This document shows positions 12,035-43,900 of a stretch of 64,000 bases of DNA, in pieces (position 1 is the first letter of the stretch; each line of letters begins with the position of its first letter). Made by a program: the position numbers and the translations under genes. The stretch comes from Branchiostoma lanceolatum (Eukaryota; Chordata; Leptocardii; Amphioxiformes; Branchiostomatidae). The stretch lies in assembly GCF_035083965.1 (NCBI RefSeq), contig NC_089738.1:14906734-14970733 (forward strand), in the 5' to 3' direction. The notes below the pieces were generated by a model. It saw only the letters and a program-made list of their open reading frames with translations. It had not been told where the DNA came from and did no database searches.

Positions 12035-12259
12035 CAGGGCTGTCTCCAGAACCCGTCCCTCTGTCCCAGGAGGGAAATTTGCTTGCTGAGACAAAAAGAT
12101 ACACCCCCTCCTTCCACAAAATTCAAACTTTGTGACATGAAATTGATGAAAACGTCTTCTCTCCAGGTTAAAAGAACTGATTAAATAAGGACAGTTAACA
12201 ACTTGGGCTCCCAAAGAATAAGTGTTACGGAAAAAAAGATAAAGCTGGATACAGCCCTG
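12035..12259. mobile_element. hAT-type MITE, 225 bp, perfect 8-bp duplication
   Basis: The ends CAGGGCTGTCTCCAG and CTGGATACAGCCCTG are inverted repeats. The duplication CTCCTGAG is exact on both sides (12027-12034 and 12260-12267). It is the orthologous insertion to 1650-1876. Confidence 0.88.
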
Positions 12260-12606
12260 CTCCTGAGTGTTAATGGGATTATAAAGTCCCAAAATACCGT
12301 CATCATGCCTCAGAATGTTCATTTATGCCTGCAAAATACATGGACGAGAAATGAAAATCATCTTCCATCTGATCTGCAATCTATGAGTACACGTAAAGTA
12401 GATCTCATATAGACTTGCCGACTAAAATAGACATCCTATTGACTTGCTGATCTCTACTTAGTCTTTGTAAAAGTTACGCACAATTGTAGTACATATCAGA
12501 GGCTAGATAACCAGCATGACTGTAGAACTTTAACCTGTTTTTTGGAATAGTACTAATAGTACTACTGACGGACAAACTATTATGAAAATTCTTTCTTTCC
12601 CTCTCG

Positions 12607-12905
12607 TTAGCTATTTTCATATACAGTGTAATACATGTACTCTTTAGCTATCTTCATATACAGTGTAATACATGTACTCTTTAGCTATCTTCAGATACAG
12701 TGTAATACATGTACTCTTTATCTATCTTCAAATACAGTGTAATGCATGTACTCTTTAGCTATCTTCAGATACAGTGTAATACATGTACTCTTTAGCTATC
12801 TTTAGATACAGTGTAATACATGTACTCTTTAGCTATCTTCAGATACAGTGTAATACATGTACTCTTTAGCTATCTTCAGATACAGTGTAATACATGTACT
12901 CTTAA
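12607..12905. repeat. 37-bp minisatellite, eight units
   Basis: Eight tandem 37-bp units with only single-base differences. The homologous tract in the other spacer has three units. Confidence 0.9.
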
Positions 12906-13790
12906 TTTACTACTCAAATGGTCTGTTTGTTGTCAAGACCACAAATGAGGGAGACATCCTGTGGAGCTAGTATAAAGATTTGCAGGGGCGACAAGAGGGT
13001 TGCAATCTATGGCTTTTCATTTATTTTTGATCGTTGTATTGGGTATGAATTGTCAGGGTAAAAATGTAACTTTTATAAAACATGACTTTTGGAGTTTTAT
13101 AGGCCACTAGCTTTGGCATATAACACTTTTAGCATCACAGTTAATAGCCGTTTGATATTTACGCTTAGAAACCACAGCTATTGGCATTGCGGTCGGTAGG
13201 AAGATATGCCATCATGCCTGTCCTTGGTGCTGAACGCCATCCAACACAACATCCAAAGCATAGCCCCATGAGCCCAGTGTACCAACACTATGTTTACCTG
13301 ACCTGGGGTCAGTTTCTGTAACGTCTTTAGTGTTTTGATGGAATTTTACGCATTTTGAGGTTTAAAATGTGGAAGGGTAATCCCGAGCCAGCAGAGACAG
13401 ACCCATTGCCGAGGTTGTGCAAAAGCGACCTCTGGCGCCAGTTGCACGATCCACGTTTGCATGTACTGTTGACACATGCGAATCATTCGGAAGATTGTGC
13501 GAGATAACATTATGCTCACTACATGTAGTGTTATCTCTCAACTGTTTATTTTAAACAATCATTGACAGCTGTTTCAACAGAATTCAACTTTTAACCTTTC
13601 CAGCGGGGCCTATTTTTATTCTAGTCAACTTTTAACCTGTCTAGGGTGACCTACTTTTCGTTAGTCAATGTGCTAGAGCCCGGTAGAGCCTCACTGTATT
13701 TCCTGGAGTACGGAATATAGCGGAGATAACCTTTACCAGATTGCAATGAGGGAAACGAGTTCTGGAGAACAAGTAGCAATTAAAATCATC

Positions 13791-13796
13791 TTTATT
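13791..13796 (-). terminator. Candidate poly(A) signal AATAAA of the intact esterase
   Basis: AATAAA on the minus strand about 395 bp after the stop at 14191. The same motif in the same context is kept downstream of array copy 2 (3550-3555). Confidence 0.45.
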
Positions 13797-14190
13797 GTGT
13801 TTAGAACAAACGACCAGCACAAGACGAGTCATTGAACAATCCAAAGACAGTCACTTTTCTGGATCAAAACACCCAGGGGGCGGTAGGTAAAAGTAAGGAG
13901 ATATATAAACCATATGCATCGGACAGTCCAGACAATGAAAATGCTTTAGAATTCTTTAAACCGAGCTAGTGTAAATGAAATGGGAAATAAACAAACTGGC
14001 ATATTGTACTGATCGTCTATTGCTGTTTCATGTCCTATTAGATTACAACTTGAGACCAGTTCCGAGGATTTTCCCCAGCTAGATAGCTGTAAGGAGTTCC
14101 TCCCTAGTTAGTTCATATCTTGTAGCCAAGGTTGTAAAACAAAGGCTGTACAGAAAACGTGCCATGTTGCTAAACAGCTCTGTCTAATCC

Positions 14191-15870
14191 CTACAGATTG
14201 TACACGTCCATTCTGTCCCAAAAGTCGCATTTGTCCTTCCGATAGTCCTGTATCAGGGTGGTGTGGGGGGTACTGATGTTCAGGCAAGTAAAATTCCCTT
14301 CTTTGTTGTACTTCGGCCAAGTGGTGGCCGCTGGAATCCCGGTAGTTTTGGCGGTGTCTCGGCCAGGTTTGTTCGGGTCCCCGGTGTGCGCGAAGTTGCC
14401 GTAGTAGTACGCCATGGTGTCCGCCATTATCTGTTCCTCAGCGGTCATGGTCACGTTGGTCTCAGGTAGCTTTGTCGTCTGAAACACGAAGGGCACGTCT
14501 TCTGCATGGCACACGTGTCCGTTACAAAACTTCTGGCTGTCCCAAAAGTGTGGGAAGGACCAAACGTGATCGAACACATACAGCCATACGTTGGTGTTTC
14601 CCCCTTTTAGGGCGCTCCGAATGATGTGACGAGTCGGGCACTTGAAGACCCAGTCTGTGACGACAGATGACAGAAGAGGGCGGTAGTCGGAAGAGGGTTC
14701 TTCGATATGATATTCTTTTGCGACGTCTGCTGCCTTAAGATGGACAAATTCTGCATAGATTTCATACAACGTAACCCTTGACAACGACTTTTTATAAAGT
14801 TGATAAACGAAAAGTATGGCTTCTTCCGAGGTAGTGCCTATGATGAACGGTTTTGACTGAAAATGTCCCTTGGCAAAACTGTCCACTGTAGCACCAGGCA
14901 CGAGGTTACCGTCTACAGTGGGTCCCCACTTCATTCCCGCCTCTAGTGGACGATATGGATTCGAAAAGAACGTCCCCATTCTATTAACCCCTGCCTGAAG
15001 AGCGCTGGAGTTTTGGGAACGAAGACACTTCATGTCCCCGTGCGAACAGTTCAGTTTCTCAGCGAGGTGTTCTCCGAGGCGAAGCGCCTCCCAACGGCTT
15101 TTATGAGGAATGGTAGAAGGTACGCTCAACATGATGGCTTGTTGGAATAAGTCGGCAAACTTTGGGTTGATCAGAAGTGTGGCAACTGAATCGGACCCCG
15201 CGCTTTGTCCGAAAACGGTCACGCGGTTTTTGTCTCCGCCGAAGCTCCCGATGTTTTCCTTGACCCACCGTAAAGCTGCGATCTGGTCAAGCAGGCCGTA
15301 GTTGCCTGTGGCCGCGTCGTCTCCTTGACCAGCCACTAGGTAGCCAAACGCAGCCAGTCTGTAGTTGAAGGTGACCACAATGGTGTTGGTCTTGTTAGCA
15401 AGGAACCGTCCGTCGTAAGCGTATGCAGAACCGCTGCCGGTAATATATGTTCCACCGTAGATCCAGAACAAAATCGGCAGTTTAGCAGCAGCGGTCGAGT
15501 TGAGGATTTTCCGTGGGGCAAATATGTTGAGATAGAGGCAATCTTCACTCACTTTTCTATCCCGGGGACATTCGAAATGGGGATCGCCGTGGCCCGGCTG
15601 GCAACCACGTCGGTAGCAACCGGGGCCAGGTACGGTCCCGTCGCGAACGTTGGGTGCCCAGGACCGGTTGTATGACCGCGGCGGCCTCCAGCGGAGCTCT
15701 CCCACCGGCGGCTCTCCGAACGGAAGACCGAAAAAGATGACCCCTTCCTCCACATACATCCCTCTTACGGCTCCGTACTGTGTTTTAACAATCGGCTCAT
15801 CTACCTCAACAGGGAATGCCATGCAACCGACTGTTAAAAGAAACAGGTTTAGAACCACCAGCGATGCCAT
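14191..15870 (-). CDS. Secreted carboxylesterase/cholinesterase-like hydrolase, intact (array copy 3)
   Basis: This single-exon gene encodes 559 residues, the usual length for a type-B carboxylesterase. Residues 1-18 form a hydrophobic signal peptide. The oxyanion glycines lie in WIYGG (136-140), the nucleophile is Ser 223 in GQSAG (221-225), the acid is probably Glu 350 in TTSEEA, and the base is His 455 in CHAEDVPFVF. Several NxS/T sites (for example Asn 68, 124, 274) fit a secreted glycoprotein. There is no C-terminal membrane anchor or HDEL-like retention signal. The family hydrolyses ester bonds by an acyl-enzyme route; the substrate here cannot be told. It lacks features needed to call acetylcholinesterase. 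A CTATAAAT motif at 15931-15938, conserved before all three copies, may mark the promoter. The start is fixed by the signal peptide and by agreement with both paralogues. Confidence 0.95.
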   Translation of the reverse strand: MASLVVLNLFLLTVGCMAFPVEVDEPIVKTQYGAVRGMYVEEGVIFFGLPFGEPPVGELRWRPPRSYNRSWAPNVRDGTVPGPGCYRRGCQPGHGDPHFECPRDRKVSEDCLYLNIFAPRKILNSTAAAKLPILFWIYGGTYITGSGSAYAYDGRFLANKTNTIVVTFNYRLAAFGYLVAGQGDDAATGNYGLLDQIAALRWVKENIGSFGGDKNRVTVFGQSAGSDSVATLLINPKFADLFQQAIMLSVPSTIPHKSRWEALRLGEHLAEKLNCSHGDMKCLRSQNSSALQAGVNRMGTFFSNPYRPLEAGMKWGPTVDGNLVPGATVDSFAKGHFQSKPFIIGTTSEEAILFVYQLYKKSLSRVTLYEIYAEFVHLKAADVAKEYHIEEPSSDYRPLLSSVVTDWVFKCPTRHIIRSALKGGNTNVWLYVFDHVWSFPHFWDSQKFCNGHVCHAEDVPFVFQTTKLPETNVTMTAEEQIMADTMAYYYGNFAHTGDPNKPGRDTAKTTGIPAATTWPKYNKEGNFTCLNISTPHTTLIQDYRKDKCDFWDRMDVYNL

Positions 15871-16728
15871 GGCTCACTTAGTGGTCAGCTCTGACCAGGA
15901 GTGGACTGTACATAAGCAAACACAACTGACCTATAAATCCCAGTCACATATTGTTTGCTGCATGGTTATTCTTTATAATGGCTTGTGACCAGTTCTAACC
16001 AGTACATCAGCAGACACTATTTGACCCTCTCTCCGTAGCCGACTCCCTTCATACAAATGACTCTATTTGGCCAATTTCTACTATTGTTCCAGCGACCCGC
16101 GGAGACTGGTAGAGGCTAGTTATCTTGTCAATCCCAGTCTCATCATGTTGTTTGTTGCATGGTTATTCTTTTATAAGTCTAGTGGGTGTGGTGCTTTGAA
16201 CGTTATCCGCTATGAGGACAAGGAGAACTGAAAAGGCTGCACTGAATCATTGATGACCATTTGGTAAATAATGGAAATTTCATACTAGTAATTGTGACAT
16301 ATGCAAATTATGCAGAAATTAGCATTTTAAGTCATAAATTATACAAATTAGGCACTTTCTATGATTACTGATGATATTGCTTGGCAAAGGTACTTACTTG
16401 GTTTGGGGGTGTTCCACACTTTCATCCTGGAGATGCCTGTCTATTTTCATCATGTTTTATCACTTTGGCTGCTAACCCTTCATAGCTACATTTGTCGTCT
16501 TCTATTTCCAAAAGATTCAATTTGAGCGTTTCTAACTGTCACTTTAATACTGATGGTCATGTGTACTTTAAATCTTTGAATATTCGAGGTAGTAGTAGTT
16601 TTACGTATGTTCGCGTTTTCCGCTGTGTGAGCTATAGCCACAAACACACATCAAACCTAGAACATGTGATATATTTCACTAATCATGTCCTACTGTATTG
16701 TTTTAACTGCAGACTAAAATGCCTCTTT
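15871..16728. repeat. Third, partial copy of the esterase 5' spacer
   Basis: Homologous to 10912-11775 and to about 121-780. Similarity ends near 16728, which marks the outer edge of the tandem duplication. No gene seen. Confidence 0.75.
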
Positions 16729-16863
16729 TTCCCACACTGACGAAATGGAGTCCCTGCGAACTTCTGTAAAACGGCTCACAGTATACTGTCACTGCCAAAC
16801 TGTTCACAATGCCGTCAAACAATCTTTGCAAACACACGCATTAGCACACACACAAGCTCTGCT

Positions 16864-17010
16864 CTAATCTCCAAGCAGATATAACGGTGACAAAGACAGT
16901 ATCTAAAAAAAGAGTTTTGTATCCTATCCGCCTTGGGTGACGACAAAAAATTCGAAATTCCTTTGCCAGTTGGATACGGGCTTATAGCTTAAGATCTGCT
17001 TGGAGATTAG
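16864..17010. mobile_element. Short inverted-repeat element, 147 bp
   Basis: The ends CTAATCTCCAAGCAGAT (16864-16880) and ATCTGCTTGGAGATTAG (16994-17010) are perfect 17-bp inverted repeats. No coding capacity. The target duplication is unclear, so the class is not assigned. Confidence 0.7.
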
Positions 17011-18875
17011 CTTTGCATGTCAATCAATATCCAGTCTTACATGTCACTGACACTCATCTGGACAAGGAACAGAGTAACAAACCGAACCACTTTTAATACT
17101 CTCCAATGTACATGATGACACATGTAAACTACTCCTCAGCGGCCACACGGTGAGTAAGAACAGTGCAGCCCGTGTTGATGATAAATAACCATACGGTTGG
17201 CAAACTTCATCCAGATTTTCAGTAATGGCATTAGAAGCAAAGGTGGGAAATCAAGAGATGCATAATGGAGTCAATTAATATTTCACAAATGTTACCACTC
17301 CTGGGTTTTTGAGGAGAGCCAAGATGATATGCCATTTTGCAAACATGTACTTATTATATTCTTTTCATGTTAATAATTATTAAAATTTTTCTCCACTTGG
17401 GCTTGTCCATAACATTGGGCCCAAAAATGATTTTTTTCAACAATTTTGAAACCAAGATAATCTGATTAAGACTTAAGATTACATGATATCATTCTGTTCT
17501 ACTTCTGACATAAAATTGCTGCAATCCCAGAATTTAGTATGAAACAACACCCTGGCTTGCTTATCAAAGACACTACTGCATGACTGTTTAGTTATGCCAC
17601 CTTGCAGGAAAGCTGGGCAGTGCAGCTCAAACTGTTTCACCATCAACCAGGGCAGTGTTGGCTTGATCCACTTGGCATATCACAAAAATATGAAATTAAC
17701 TCTTTCTCAGCATCGTGCATAACTGTAGTTATGCCAAAAAGTATCATGACGACTAAAACAAATACCCAAATGCAGGCAGGTTCACTCGACAATTTGTTAT
17801 TTCACCAAAGTTTGACATACGTGTAAAAAAAGTGGTCTCTATTACATGTATGCTTAATGCTCTAAGATAATCAAACCCCTCCGTTGCTACCCTCTTACGA
17901 TTTGTCTTGACTTAATTACCAGTGTTACAAGACTCCATATAGAAGAGGTACACATCAATGTCATCTTGCCCTGCTACAGGGCATTATAATTATCATTATA
18001 GTATACGTCAGGCTAATTATCATTCCAGGTCATTATTACACCGGTCTAGGGCATTATCACATCAGTCTAGGGTATTATCACGATATCGACATTGCTAGTA
18101 ACAAGAGACCACATTAAGCTCTAGACCATCACCAGAACAATGGGACAGACACGACTGCCACTGAGCACCAACTACGTCTACGATCACCAGTATAGGGACT
18201 TCCCATCCAACACTTACAGTAGAGTCATTACAAATATTAGCAAGGAGATCCACACTTGGTGTATCAAAATATACGCATTGCTGTCAACAGGGAATAGCAT
18301 GTCCAGTATTATACATCATTGATTTGGACTAGATATAGCATGAATTATAAAACATAACCACTACCATACATTAATTACACCGACAATTCCAAGTCCTTAC
18401 ATAGCAATTGGTATGCATTTCATACCCCTATCACATTATATATAGAACGCCATCATAGCATTTTTCTTTTCCCATCAGTTGTTTTTTTGCACAATACAAT
18501 GTACTTCATTGACTTGATTATTTTTGCATTCCAATAGTACTTAGATGCTGACTATGAAACAGTAGGAATTTCCATCATTATCTTCTTCATTATCATACAT
18601 CACAAGTATTCAAAGATTGGAAATTCCTCTGGTTGACACAATTCGTTGCAGACATGCAAAGTCATGGCTCCCTGTGTCTACAGGAATGCTGGGATAGAAG
18701 CTGGCTTATATACCCATCATGCCTTGCATGGTTAATACATTTGTAAGTTGTAGCATTGCTGCTCCAGTCAATGGCGGTTACCGGAGTCAGTGGATTAGAT
18801 ATTAGAGCTGGACGCCATGGCATGCTGTGCAGGTTGAATTGCATGCTGGGATGCGGGATGTGGCATGCTGGGATA
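17011..18875. other. Non-coding stretch past the last PAK exon; likely includes 3' UTR
   Basis: No gene is supported on either strand. The part next to 18875 would be the 3' UTR of the distal PAK isoform. A run at about 17970-18080 repeats CAGGGCATTAT-like and CTAGGGCATTATCAC motifs. I did not find an unambiguous AATAAA close to the stop. Confidence 0.5.
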
Positions 18876-38820
<19,945 letters not shown>

Positions 38821-38832
38821 CGGGAATCACAA

Positions 38833-39029
38833 ACAGGGAGGGAAGGAGCTGGAAAATGAGACAGAAAATGTCAGAAATTGTAAAAATGTTCTGTACTGTG
38901 AGTCAGCTCTGCCCGAGAAGACCACTATGGGATGGATAAAATCTGGTCTACGTGGAAACTATAGACAGGATTCTCAATTCACGCACAGGGAGGAAAGGAG
39001 CTGGAAAATGAGACAGAAAATGTCAGAAT
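38833..39029. repeat. Direct duplication of the exon 1 acceptor region
   Basis: About 44 bp (38833-38876, with GGAGCTGGAAAATGAGACAG) is repeated 152 bp away at 38985-39028. The copied piece includes the pyrimidine tract and AG of exon 1, so a second possible acceptor lies at 39001-39002. Confidence 0.8.
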
Positions 39030-39047
39030 TTGTGTTTGTATTTCAAT

Positions 39048-39279
39048 CAGCGCTGTCTCCAGGACACGTCCCTCCGTCTAGGGACGGAAATTTGGTTCTT
39101 GGGATGGACAAAAATTTCACCCCGTCCATGCTAAAAGTCTAAACTTCATGACATGAAACTGATAAAAATGTATTTCCATAAGCTTGAAATGATTTCAAAA
39201 GTTCAACAACAAAAACCAACAACATGGGCTCCTAAACGAAGAGTGGAACAGAAAAAATCTAAAGCTGGGGACAGTCCTG
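39048..39279. mobile_element. hAT-type MITE, 232 bp, exact 8-bp duplication
   Basis: Ends CAGCGCTGTCTCCAG and CTGGGGACAGTCCTG; ATTTCAAT is duplicated on both sides (39040-39047 and 39280-39287). Same family as 1650, 12035 and 26109. Confidence 0.88.
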
Positions 39280-39287
39280 ATTTCAAT

Positions 39288-42200
39288 CAAAGCAATGACA
39301 TTGACATTACCGATAGTTTAACCTTTAAAAGCATGCTATGAGGAGTTACAGGTCACATGTGTAGTGATGTTGACATAATCTAGCAGGTGAAAGGTCATTG
39401 AGGGAAAAAAGGTGACACTGACAGAGTAAACGAAAATGTCAATTCTTAGTTTCATAAGTGTTGACACATATGCATGGAAGAAATGTCAAAACAACAATTT
39501 TAAGGATTTCAAAGGTTACAAAGTTATGCATGTGCACTACTGCTTCCCAAATGATAGAGAAAGAGGAAAAGAAACAGAGAGAGAGGGGGGGTGGGGTAGC
39601 CTGGTAAACAAACATAAAGTGTTGTTGTCAGGACAGGGTTATTTTCAGCATAACCTGTATTGGGACAAGGCTAAAAGGAACTTAATTTAGATGACAGTTT
39701 AAAGTTCAAATACTTTTCCAATCTATTCCAGGCATATATACTGAACAAAATTTACAAGATGTATGGACAAAGGTTTTCGTAAAATGGCCTTGCTCACTTC
39801 TTGGAGATATTTTCCTTGACAGGGATGCAACATTCTAACCCTAAAATCAACATATAGCCAGCTGAGGAAATACTGTAACTGTACCTTACATGTAGCAGCT
39901 GGGGAAACATACCCTTAAAAACACAGATTTTCCACAGTGGCCACTAAATTTTGTGATAAATTTCAATCTTTAGGCTACTTTAAACCCTTCTGGCATTATT
40001 TGGTTTGCCAGTGACCCAGCAGTACATTCAATAGACATGTAGCAGCTGGTTATGCAGGGTTGTTTGTACAACCTGCCCCTACAGTTTACTCTGGTCAAGA
40101 GATTCCTGCCAACCACCATACTCTCAGTCCCGGGAGAGTGGGATACATTATGTAGGCACATTTGTACAATTTATGAATAAAGTTACATGGCACATCAGTC
40201 CAGTCACAGCTCATCTCATATGGCATGCAAACAGCTTTTTCATAGAGCTTATGTTGCCAGTTTTCCCTCAAATTTCTGAAACCCTCTCCTTCATACATTT
40301 TTACCAAACTTTGTACCAAAAAGTCATCTAATTCTAAGTAGGGGAATGCTAAATTTTAAGGTTGTGACTTACATGTAGTACAGTCTCTGTAATACGTTTT
40401 TCAAACAAATATTTCAAAACTTGGCAGGAAATCATATACATATACTGGTGTCCTTTATATGATGACTATTATGACCGTAATCAACATAAAAAATGTATCA
40501 TCTAATAAAGTTAGATAAGATTGAGATGAGAATTAATGCCAGGAAAGGCTGAGGAAATGATTTCATAGGTTATTTTCCATTACAAGTGACTCACTCACAG
40601 AGTCTTTGAATCAGAGACAGGGTATTGGTCATCTGATAAAACACAGAGGGACAGTACTGCCACTGTGTGATCTAACATTCATGCGCTGGTCATCTGAAGT
40701 GTCAGACTCTGACTCACTTCCTACTGACCTTCTCTTCTGCATACAAAGTTTCCATGTATTCAACTTCCTTATTCATTGCATGTCATCTACACATCAGATT
40801 CAAAGACCATAGAAAACATTGCCATACATGTAACCTAATAACAGTACTAGTTACTGTGCTCTACACTTGCATGCTGTATCTACATCTGTACAGCATTAAC
40901 TACATGTACTACTGTAACAGCAGCCAGCGGTCTTGTAATGTAAAATTCAATCAAATGCGTACTCTTTACCATACTTAGTCAGTGATTTCCCATACGTGTA
41001 ACACCCTTCCCTCCAGACCTGTATAGGGTGTGTCCTTATTCCGTATGCATGCCTGATACCAAGGCACAGGTGCATGTACTACATACTGTGCACATGCACA
41101 CCAGCCATGTAGTACTACAGTACAGTACATCCAATGGGACATGCATAAATGTAACAACATATGGCATTCGCCTTTATTTGTCTTTCTCAAGAATGACAGA
41201 GATTGTACCACTCCTTTTAAACTTTTTTTCTCTGCCTCCCTAGTGCAGGGCGCTCTAACTCCAGCCATGTACTTACCTACAATGGGACATGCAGAAACGT
41301 AGCAACATATGGCTTCCCAGTTTGGCTTCATATATTCTAATTCTGTGAATACAGATTGAAGCCATGTGCACAGCGGACTACTAGGTCATTATCACTGCCA
41401 GGGCCCAACGTACCATCTGGCAAAATGGGTGCAGATTTTTACTGCTGTATGTCATATTACTAGACCTTTCACTGACTACCATAATTAAATTCTACCATTA
41501 CCAAATAGGGTATGTTTTCACTAACATGTGTCACTATCTTTTTGTGGCTAGGTCTTGGAATTAACTGTAAAGAACAAATTATTGGGAAAAGCTTGTTGTT
41601 TCATTTTATACCACAGATATACATGTAAGCTGGAGGTCCCTGTAGAAAATATGACAAGGGAAGATATTGCTTTTTTAGATTTTTTTCCCTGTTGTTTCAA
41701 TTTTGTCTGAATAAAAAAATTGAGAATCAACAAATAAAATTGGTGCAGACTAATACATCACCCAACAATTAGTGAAGGTATGAGATCATGGAACTCTACA
41801 TGTAGTTCAAACTGTGACAGGTCGCTCATTCAGAGTGGGACACATCATCATGTTTACAGTGTCAATAGATGGGAATTCCAGCAATATTGACTGGTATAAC
41901 ATCCAAGTCTAGACTGTCATCACTCTCATGTCCACATGTTCCAAAAGATCAACATGCAGCTGAAAACATCATTTACTTGTCTGAAAGTCTTTTGTGAATG
42001 TCCAATTACAAAAAACATGCAAATCTAAAAATTGTCCCTCTCAGATTTCCAAAATTGTCCAAAGCCAAGGTATAATCATACAGTTCTTTATTACTTTGCC
42101 CCAAAGGACTCTAGTGTTTTGTTTTTATGATTCCCAATATACACTTACATACATGTACGTACACAATACAGTATTACCATGCATCCTTAGAATTTTTTTT

Positions 42201-43591
42201 TAGTTTCTATTTTTGACTGTGGGACTGGAAGGACCACAAAGCAGTATGGGTAAGGGGCTGAAGTCTGCCATCTCTAATGAGAGCTTTGTTGTTCAAACAG
42301 GAATGTCAATTATTTGCTTTTCTGTCAGATAAAGCAGAAGTAATATGACTTTTCAGTACATGAATGCAAGTTTCATAAGCTGCACTTCTGCTTCCAGTAG
42401 GCATCTTTACCATGTTGTTGACTGATGTCCCAGCCCAAGGCCAGAGTACACACCACATGGAAACTGCTTTAGACGAGCGGAAATGATCGCAAACCCTGCA
42501 AACACCACACATACCAACCAGGAGCAAATATTTTAACTCCCTGCTTACTGACAAGCTCCCATCTCCAAACTCTGCACTAGCAATTAGCGTGCCGTCATAA
42601 TCCTTTATAAGCAATTGCTTATCTGAGTGATTACTGCATATACATATTTATGTGCAATGATCACCCAATTAAACAATGATTTCTGGTTTACTTTAAGGCT
42701 GGAAAATGTGATGTTCATATATACTTGCGCACTATCAAATTCAAAATTTGCAGTTCATTATAAAGCAGTGATTCAGAACATATATTTTACATGCTATATA
42801 ATCCAGCAATAGTCTGTAGAAGGAACATGTATAACATCCTCAAACTTCAAAGTGAAAGTAATATTGTTTATTCTACTGGAAAACAACATCACTGAATAAA
42901 CATTCATGTTTACCAATTAGTATAGGGTTTTAAAAAACACTTCTCCTTTTTCCTATGTTACTTGAACAAAGCACTTTTTTAACAGAAGAGTATTTCAAGG
43001 GGTTACAAAATTGACAGAAAGTAAGGAATCCTTCAAAGCGACCCATTAAATAGTGCAGTATTTCCGGCCCCTCCCCACCTTTGCTATACCACACTGCTGT
43101 CAAATAGATGCACGGTATTGACAAGCAAGCTTGCATGGACTCCCTACATAACTCTGTCTTGTACCAGCCATTTTGGAAGACTGGCATTCAAAGCGATGGC
43201 TGCAATTTGTAGGCCTTAATCTTGACACTCACGGCCGTGCCTCACAACAAAGACTTCACACATCTTTCTGGACAGCCGGTATTTGTATGTCCTAAGAACT
43301 AGACACCCCCCTCCCCTCTCCACTTCCATTGGCGATGATAGGCATGAGTCATACATGTACATGTCTTCCAACGGGAAAATCAATGAAATTAGAACACAGG
43401 AACCCTCGGCTAAAAATACTGGCAATCTCATAACCTACGTTAGCAAGCCACCATTGGCTTAGAATTTTTCACATTTCCCTATGTCCCTATACGTGCTTAC
43501 AGAGATTTAACAACATGGAAAGGAAAATTAGCACAGGGTATTTGATATGGATCTGTTTCGATGATAGAACTACATTTCCAATCAAACCTAC
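39288..43591. other. Non-coding stretch upstream of PAK exon 1
   Basis: No exon supported. It contains a direct repeat of about 55-65 bp (41101-41166 and 41261-41312, sharing CCAGCCATGTA and AATGGGACATGCA) and many TACATGTA motifs. Small open frames show no family resemblance. Confidence 0.5.
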
Positions 43592-43900
43592 CTCCATCTT
43601 AAACACTCCAGATGTAACTGATGCTCCAGAAAAACAAGATCTCTGCCAATAAAAAGGTCCAGAATCTAGATAGAGTGGAAACAGACAGTATGGATCTCTC
43701 ACACTACCACACCACACAGCCGGCAGGAAAAAATGAAGCCATCTATGCTGGCACTGACGTAGTTCCCTTCAGTCTCAGGATATCACACAAATATAGCCGC
43801 CCCAGAGGCTTCCCAAATATAGCAGCACCTCAGACTGCCAGGAAAGAAGAGATTATGTCATCTCATCTCCAGCCAATCAGGAGCAAGTATGCAAATGAGG
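43592..43900 (-). promoter_or_regulatory. Candidate internal PAK promoter and non-coding first exon
   Basis: Reading on the minus strand: an octamer (ATGCAAAT on plus, 43889-43896), an inverted CCAAT box (near 43873-43877), then two CTATATTTG motifs (43814-43822, 43788-43796) that could act as TATA or MEF2-like sites, then about 170 bp ending at AAGATGGAG/GTAGGT, a good donor at 43591. Spliced to exon 1 it would give a 5' UTR; its own ATG is out of frame with MADQ. Confidence 0.4.

Larger units (their letters stand above)
10912..14190. repeat. Intergenic spacer of the esterase array, duplicated unit B
   Basis: This non-coding spacer between copies 2 and 3 matches 121-3924. It differs mainly by an expanded 37-bp minisatellite, by lacking some blocks present in unit A, and by an extra segment near 11040-11190 that is shared with 15990-16150. 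I see no gene in it. Confidence 0.75.
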
